Shown: one piece after another, positions 33,801 to 42,800 of the stretch
Numbering within the stretch: the stretch's first letter is position 1
How the letters are laid out: every line of letters starts with the position of its first letter
Origin: Siphonodentalium dalli
Taxonomy: Eukaryota > Mollusca > Scaphopoda > Gadilida > Siphonodentaliidae
NCBI GenBank assembly: GCA_032622095.1
Contig: CP136061.1
Location: forward strand, 57,615,301-57,679,300
Length of the DNA stretch: 64,000 bases
Direction of reading: 5' to 3'
Position numbers and translations under genes: made by a program
Notes under the pieces: generated by a model
Databases searched by the model: none
What the model was told of the DNA's origin: nothing
Seen by the model: only the letters and a program-made list of their open reading frames with translations

Positions 33801-36800
33801 CGTAGGTATCAAATTTCGTCGAAATTGTTTAATTTATTTTGAGTTAATTCTGCCTTTTTAATCAAGAGACATGATGGTAGCCGTCTCGTGATGGTACCCG
33901 TCCCTAAAATAGGTACGTTTGTGGGTACCCGTTTCAAGGTGAAGATCACCTCGGGCGGAAAGCCCTAAGTACGTCACACAACACGCTCATGTCTGGATGC
34001 AGTCTTACACGCACACGCCCAGATGTAATAATCACATTACACACATACGCTCTTTATCGACGACATTGCGTATACGAACGCTCTTTAACTATCAACGCGA
34101 TTAACCCCACCGTGCCAATGGCGGTAATTTTTGTGACTGGGGTGGAGAATGGGTGCTCTGACGTTCTCAGAAGCGATGCGATGCCACTTCATCTGGTATT
34201 TTACCCTTACATGTAGATAGGAAGTTTGGGCTCAATCCGTCCGGCAGTTTTCGAGTTCATCGCGATCACACACACACACATATCTTCCAAAATATATAAT
34301 AGATAAGTGTCTAGTGTTGGAAATTAAACAGTTTATGTTCACGCTGAAGCTCGGATATTACAGGCCAAATCCTACGAGTGGACATATTACTGTTCAATTT
34401 CCCACACGGCCACACAAGACATTTATGATATTTTGTTTATCCACCGACTCGAATACTAAGAAATTTTGCGAAATATTCAACTCAGAAGGTGAATTTAACA
34501 AGAGTTCCTCCATTGGAAATGGCAAGGCGAACGTGACGTACAGAATTATTTTTAATCTGACATTTATTACTATGTCCTTTTCTGTCAGTTCAGAATCCGT
34601 GTGGTACCGGTTCACGCACGACAACATGTCTGTGCTATAGTTGACAGGCGCCATGTTTCTATTCTGATTCATATGAACGCATTTGTGAAGTTTAATAGCT
34701 AAAACGCAGGATCTATCCGCACACGGAAGTGTTTCCGCCATATTCAATCGGCAAAATATCCGGTTACTTTCGATTTGTTAGTTAATACATATCGCGTGTT
34801 TTCTGGTTTCCGCTTTCGAGAAATCGGCGAGGTTTGCCGAACAATGGCGAGGGAATACGAATATACTACAACAACAATGGCAGCACTTCCGTTTTTCGTG
34901 AATTGACGATATTTGCAAGGAAATGGTTTACTTGTTTAAACTAATTCCGTAGTCGCGAATTCCTAATTACAAAAAAATAAAATGAAGTTGGAGGAAATTT
35001 TTGAAAAACGATAAAATGGAATTTGGCGGCAGGTTTTGAGTATGGGCGGGCGGGTTACCCTAAACACAGGTATTCTTCGTTTTGGCCTTAGCACGGGCTA
35101 CAGGTCGTACCTTTGGTCAGATCATCATGAAATTTGTCATGAATGTTAATATTGACAATTTGACATGTAGATGGAATGAGTCATGAAATTTGTCATGAAT
35201 GTTAATATTGACATGTAGATGGAATGAGTCATTTTGGGGTTATTCGGCCATAAAACATGGCCGCCAGCTTGGATTTTACTCTTTGCATGACTAAATCCTT
35301 TGGCCTACCCTACAGTCCACTTCCCTCATCTGATCACCACCAAACTTCAAATTAATCTTAATCTACCAGATGGAAGCTATCAGAATTTCATTGGAAAACA
35401 TAGCCATCAGCAACCATCTTGGATTTTACTTTATGTATATATCTTCATGTTGATAATCTAGTATTAGACCTTTCAACTGAAAATGCTGATTTTTGGACTC
35501 CATCTGTCTAAGTTTATCAGTCATAGGTTATAGGTGTGCACACACTGGACAGTATGCCACAAAGGGGTATGCACTGGACCACAGTCGATCTCTTGTTTTA
35601 TAAACGTACATACCAGAATAATGATCATACATGATGGTTTTTTCCTAGTACCCAATATTGATAAATGTATGGGTAAGTATATTTGGATTTCAAGAGTAAA
35701 TGCAATAAGTAAGACACTTATTTACATTTATGAACATACTATGGTTAAGGTACAGTACGACCCTCCTAACATAATCTGTAATCTTATTGTTGCAGCAGCT
35801 GATGCTGGTAGAGCTACTGTTACCTTACTTTCCTCTGAGGATGGCCGTAAGAGTTTAGTGGACACATGTCGTCATATGTCGAGATTTGTTAAAAATGGGG
35901 AATGTTACAAAGATAGAATAACAATAGATAATATATCTACAAGACTGCAAGGTGAGTTTGTTAGTGAATAAATTCAAGCAATTTTAGCTCAGTCTCTGTA
36001 AAGGGCCATGCAATCTTCATGGTTCCTTAAACGTTTCCTTAAGCATTCCTTAATCAAAATTGGTTGATAAATATTAACACTTTATTTTGATTTCCTTATC
36101 AAGTGATAAATTATCGCCTTGGGGAAAAAAACAGATTTTGGTTATTATGTGCATAGCATGTAACAATAAAGAGCATTACTTGTTAGTTTTTAGCTCACCT
36201 GAGACGAAGTCTCTGGTGGAGCTATAGTCATCACTCCTCATCTGTCCATCTGTCTGTCCATTTGTCCGTCTGTCAAGAATCATCTTCTCCAGAACCATAA
36301 GACCAAATGGGTTCACAATTGGTGTGGATGTTCCCTATGTGACTGTGAAGCCAGGACCATAACTATCTCCCGCCAGAGTAATTCTTAAAATGGCTTCTTC
36401 TTCAGAACCATAAGACTGAATGGGTTCATATTTGATGATTCTAGGCTAATAATGTTAGTATAAAGAAGTATTAATGTCAAGATTTACAGTATATACCCAC
36501 AGTATCTAGAAAAAAAGTTATCAATTCTACACATAATTACACTATGTAACTGTGGTGACAAATCACAAACATCTAATATGCAGAGATTTATTACCCATTT
36601 TGGGAAATGGTCCAGGTCCCTTTCCATTGTGAAAATTTACACCATAGAGGCTAGTGATGTTCCGATAATCGGAATCGGCCATCGGCCGATAATAGCCCAT
36701 CGGAAATTAATCGTACCTCGCAGTTGAACATCGGCTTTTACCGATTGTCAAAATAAATAAAAACGCTCTAGTATCTAAGCGCAATGTGCACGCTTTAATA

Positions 36801-39800
36801 AATATACGCAATACAACTGTAGTATTGAATGTAAAACGCAGTTGTAACAGCCTAAAAAGAAGCCATTGGCATCATCAAAGCAGTCTGATATGATGATATA
36901 TTATAAGAATGGCAATACACATGCCCGACATCCCGTGTAATATGAAGTTATTGGTTCAATCGCGTTGACACGAAATAGATTCAAAGAAAGCTTTAATTAA
37001 AAAGCTGACCTGATTACAGTGAGGCTTCCTCTAGAGCACGTGTCATGACTCATGTGACGTCACATGCTATGTCAATAACTTGAAGCACACACTGAATGAA
37101 TTAATACAGTTGTTATCAGAACTGTATTCAATAACGATCAACATAATTAGCTTTTTCGTCTGTACAACGTATGCTATGAAATACGCTTAGCTCCACGTTG
37201 AACTTGCGAAACAAAAATTGAGCAGGCGGAACTATAAAAGCTTCTGTGTTGTTAAAAGATAAAAGGTGTGACCAATGGAAACTTGGGAAATCTCAGACAA
37301 ATATGACAGCAATTATTATCCATCAATCAAAATTTAGTTAATAATCATCGCCATTCCATACATTGTTGCAACTTACTCTGAGTCGGCACCTTTGATCTCT
37401 TTGTCAAAACAACTACCGGTATACATCAAAGGAAGCACACAACCGACGTCGGCAGAAATACTGTCACGACAGTGTGTATATATTTCTTTGATGTATTTGG
37501 CTTTGAAACTATGCGGGATATGGAGTGCATTGGGTGTATATAAGTCCATTATAGGAACAAACGCACAATATATATAAACATCGGAATCGGAATCGGAAAT
37601 CGGCCGATTGTGCCTCCAGTTATCGGAAATCGGTCCGATAAGCTTTTTCATTATCGGAACATCACTAATAGAGGCTTATAATTGGGAATATACATGTACA
37701 TATGTATAATAGAAAATTCAGAATACAGAAACTCAGTGTGAAGCTCAATGTATTGAAACAGTTTAACCCTTTCATGACTGGAGCTTCCTGAAATTTTTTG
37801 AATACTCTGTTCCAATGCATTCTCTTATACATGCTAGTCTCCCATAGGGAGCCTTGCATATTTAAGAGAATAAATTGGCCTAACATATTATTTACCTTGA
37901 CCTTGTAAGCTAGTGCATTCTCATATATATACAACGCTCATTATGGAAGACTCGCATATATTAGAGAATGCACTGGCACATGATCTTCAATGCTGCACCA
38001 GCAGAGCTCCCATCTTGAAAGGGTTAAAGGATTATGATCCTGAATAATACAACTAAGCGCTACCGGAAAGCCCTCCCAATTATGAATACAATGAACAAGC
38101 CCCATAACTATTGCGTAATAAATAAGTAAAAAAAATTAATAATATCTACACCGGCTGTCTGGCTATCTCCATGGCTTAACCTCCTACATGTATGATGTCA
38201 TATGAGTTGACAAACTTAAAATGCGGAATCCGAGTCAGAGTTTATTGTGTCTACATACATGTATATAACGTCACCATAAATATATATTACTGTGATTGGC
38301 TTTAATTTCGTCGGCCTCAATTGTCGTGGTTTTTTATAAAAAGGCTATTTCGTGGGGACATGAATTCGTGGATCAGGTGTCATATTTATCTTCATCAACA
38401 GCTCCTACAATAGCAGGTTTCTGAGATCATTGAGAGTAGACATTATTGAGATATCGGGCCATCCAGATATATATCCGGTGCCGAAAGGGCATCACTCAAT
38501 CAATGTACTAATAGCTATCAGCTTCATTTCACATGCTAGTGAGGTATAGTCATTTATTGTTTTATGTAACCTGCGCATGATGAAACAATTAGCCTTTATT
38601 AAGAGATCAATTTAGTAGGCATTGTTTATACAAATTATTATAGCAGGGAGCAGACTGTTATACAAATAATTATGAATAGGCCACTAACAAAATTGTATAT
38701 CTCTCACTTCGTGTTTAAAATGTGGAAAAGTCTAAACTCGATCTCAGAATACACTGCTGGTCTTCCCGATCCAAAAATTATCAATGATGCACAACATACT
38801 GCAGCAACGCAAGTCATGAACGATGCCGTCGACACGATTGTTGGCAAATGATGACCGCGACCATCTCAAAATTAAAGCGTGGCTAGTATTCACATTACGG
38901 TGGCGAAAATTAAGTTTCATCTCGTCTTCCGTGTTTTTTTGTCAACCCATTTTACGACATGTCGAACACAAACTTCATGCCCTATATTAATTTCGTTTTC
39001 ATGTATTGAGATTTTCTATGATTTACTCTGAGTCAATTATTTCGTTGGGTTTAGATTTCGTGGTTGGGTCGAAAGAAAATACTACTATTTATGTCACAAT
39101 CACAATCCTTTAATGTAACTGTTTGATTTTTACTCCTATTTATTTACATGTATGTAAATTGAGCCAGAGGACTTGAAAATCATCATAAAAGTAGGGGAAG
39201 TCCTGTGTTGTGTTCACAGAACAAGAGACGTTCTGTGATGGGAATTTTGGAGTCAGATACAAGACTTGAAATAGGGTGTCTGTCATTTGCAGAATGAAGT
39301 CCCCAGAGGGTGAATTTAGTGATGCTACCCCGCATAGTGGGCTAGCATCACTAAATTCACCCTCTGGGGACCTCATTCTGCAAATGACAAGACACCCTAT
39401 TTCAAGGCTTGGTCAGATATTGGGAAAAACTTGACTATTTCCCTATTGGAATGGGTACATTTTCAACCCTATTTCAAGGCTTGTCCATTTTTGGCTCCTG
39501 GTGTTGCCTAAAAAAATCCCTGAATATTTTTTGCTTCAATTGGCTGAAAATATTGTTTAGGTATTAACCCTTTCATGATGGTGCAGCAATCAAGATACTG
39601 TGCCATTGCATTCTCTTATATATGCGAGTCTCCCATAGAAGAGAATGCGCTGGCAGAACAAGGTCAAGGTCAATATTGTTAAGCCAGTGCATTCTCCTTT
39701 ATATGCAAGGCTCCCTATGGGAGACTCGCATATATAAGAGAATGCATTGGCATAGGTTTATCGCAAAATTTCATGAAGCTCTAGTCATGGAAGGGTTAAA

Positions 39801-42800
39801 TTACACGTTTAAACACCCGGGTTCTCGTGCAATAGTCTGAGGAATAAGGTTTTCTCTTTTTAGAAATCAGATAATGTTATGGAATATGATTCTACTATTT
39901 TCCAAATAATTATAGAATCTCTGTTCCAGTGCCATTTATATCTACAAAGAAATCTAACTAAGTTTTAGTAATGGAATGTAGATGGGAGATTAAGTTTCGA
40001 ACTCTGGGAAGATGTTTGGGTTAATTTGCTATTTAAATTTTTTGGATGAGGCCCTCTCTTGTGATGAAGAAGGTCCTTAAATAGTAGCTCAGTTCTTTTG
40101 CCTTATGCAGACTTGTCTGCCTTGTAGCGAGTGTAGTTTCATAACATAATGGATTGTATGTCTCTAGTGTTGTCATGACAACAAAATTCATACATTCCTC
40201 ACTTTATTATTTGTTTGCTTTGTAGATATTTATAGATTTCCAGATCCAGATTTGGTGCTAAAATTTGGGTCAGTGGATTCCTTGCTTGGGTATATACCTT
40301 GGCAGATGCGCCTTGCGGAAATAATGTAAGTATTAATGTCTTTCTAGATGGCATGCATGTGGATTCTAATGAATTATTTAATTCGCATGGAAACTGCAAA
40401 TGGTGTATCTTCTCGAATTCTGCAGATATCCCTGAAACTATGTTGTATTTCGTTGGCTACGGTATCTGTTGCATCAAATGTTATCATTTCTGTATGACGA
40501 ATTACTTCTTCATTAGAAATACCATACCTCCCTTCACTACATTTCTTTATTTGAATGACATTTGAAAGTATGACTTGAGATACTTCTTCATTAGAAATAC
40601 CGTACCTCCCATCACTACATTTCTTTATTTGAATGACATTTGAAAGTACATTGAATAACCCTTTGTTTTATCTTCATGATTTTACTTCAATGCAAATGAC
40701 AAAGTCAAATTCAACAATTCATTTGTGACATATAATTCGCAGTTGCTTCCTCAAAGTATGTACTCAAATCTAATCTGGTAGCAGCCATGTCTGGATATAG
40801 TGTGTCTGACATTTGCAGAATGAGATCCCCAGAGGGTGAATTTTGTTATGCTACTTTGCACAGCGGCTAGCATTACTAAATTCACCCTTTGGGGACCTCA
40901 TTCAGCTTAGGCCCCATCTTCTGGGAGTATCTATAGTTGCAAATTAACATTGTTTTTTTTAGTTTCTTTTTCTGTTCTGTTCAGTTCCTATATCCCCTAA
41001 TTTGAAGAAGATAAAATGCATAATTGAGCTGACTAATGGGTGAACATCACCAACTTCAATTGGGTAACTTCAATCTAATCCTAGGTCTCCCATAGCAATT
41101 GAGGCCTGAGTAGAATGAGGTTCCCAGAGGGTGAATTTGGTGATGCTAGCATGCTGTGTGAGATAGTGTCACTAAATTCACCCTCTGGGGACCTCATTCT
41201 GCAATGTCAGACATACTAATTTAGTTCTAATTTAGTGAATTCTCACACATTGCACACACTGTGGAAGGGCTTTTACAGATTATTGATAGATCTGTTGAAT
41301 CAGTATATTTAATTGACTAAAACATGTACAATGATGTACCAATTCAGAAATACTCCCGTCAGGAAGGCACAACAGCGAACCATTGTTCAAAGTTTGATAC
41401 AGTAGCTTAGGCATGATTGAACCCTTTCATGACGGGAGCTGTGCTGTTGCAGCATTAAAGACCCTGTGCCAGTGCATTATCTTATATATGTGAGTCTCCC
41501 ATAGGGAGCTTCGCATAAAACAAGAGAATACACTGGCTTACAAGGTCAATGTAAATATTGTTAGGCCAATGTATTCTCTTTTATATGCGAGGCTCCTTAT
41601 GAGAGACTCGCATAAAATAGAGAATGCATTGGCAATTTTGACAACAAAGTTGTGGGGGGGGGGTATACAGGCTTGTCCGTCTCTGTCGAGCCGCCGTCCG
41701 TGGACTCAAATTTGTACGAAGTTTTTCTCAGTTGTTTTTCGATCATTTTCCATGAAACTTGGCAAAAACATCAACCACCATGGGAACCTGTGCACCTGCG
41801 ATTATGACGTCTGTCTGGCTTTTTTTGGTGGAGTTATCCTCCTTTTTCGCAACATGCATAATTTTGTCCGAGCTTGTATTCCTACATTTTTAGGTCAATG
41901 TTTTTAAACTAGGAACAGATATTTATTATCATGGGAACCTGTGAACCTGCGATTATGACATCTGTCCGACTATTGTGTGTGGAGTTATTCCCCTCTTTCA
42001 ATTTTTTCGCAACATGCATAATTTTTCCATCAATAGGTTTAAGATTAGGGTTAGGGGTTAGGGTTGTGCACCTGCAATGGGAATCTGTTATTTTTAAATT
42101 TTATCTTAATGTTTACTGACATGTGAAACATCTTAGTGTTTTAAAAGCACAGGCGGGGGGGGGGGGGGGGGGGGGGGGGGGGACAGTCACACCTCTATTC
42201 TCCTCCGGCTGATATTGCTCTCACTTTGACACACTCAAGCCTCTACACATGCAATTATGGAAGGGATCAAAATGCAATAGACAGGTTATATGTCATCACT
42301 ATCAGAATGTCAATTTCATAAACAACAACATGTGGCACAATTTTGCTTTATGGCCCTGATGTAGGATAGGATAGGATAGGATAGTTTATTTACAATACAC
42401 ACGAATGACACAGTGGCAGTAATACATAATAAATTATAACAGTGTATTGTCGGGGGTAGCTTAGCCCTATCGGGCTGTCTTCCTGCTACCCCCTAAAACA
42501 AGTATAACTATACGTAATAGCATAGATGCTTGTATTTCAGATCCACGCACTTGTACAGACTATAGTCATATATAAAACTTTTTAGAATCTAGTACTTAGG
42601 GCATATCACAAATGAGTATTGTCGTGGTTGTGAGCCAATCCAGACGATTTATCAGATCGAAGATGTACTATCTTTCCATAGGAATTTTTTTAACTGTTCA
42701 AATTATCTAAAACATATTAACAGTTTCAGTTCCAGTTCCAGTTCCATGGGTATATATTAGGAACAAAATATTTTGTTTTCTGTTGCTACAACGGTTTCAG

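Noticed and set aside
34314-34747. 108- and 117-codon frames as a Harbinger transposase or Myb protein
   Set aside because: Neither has DDE, Myb or helicase-like motifs; they overlap on opposite strands inside a non-autonomous element.
35534-35795. ATG at 35534 as the start of a 145-codon gene
   Set aside because: Only the part after 35796 matches NUS1 exon 3; a standard acceptor lies there and the upstream codons are intronic.
42040-42065. Interstitial telomeric repeat (TTAGGG-like)
   Set aside because: Only about three degenerate units; too short to support.
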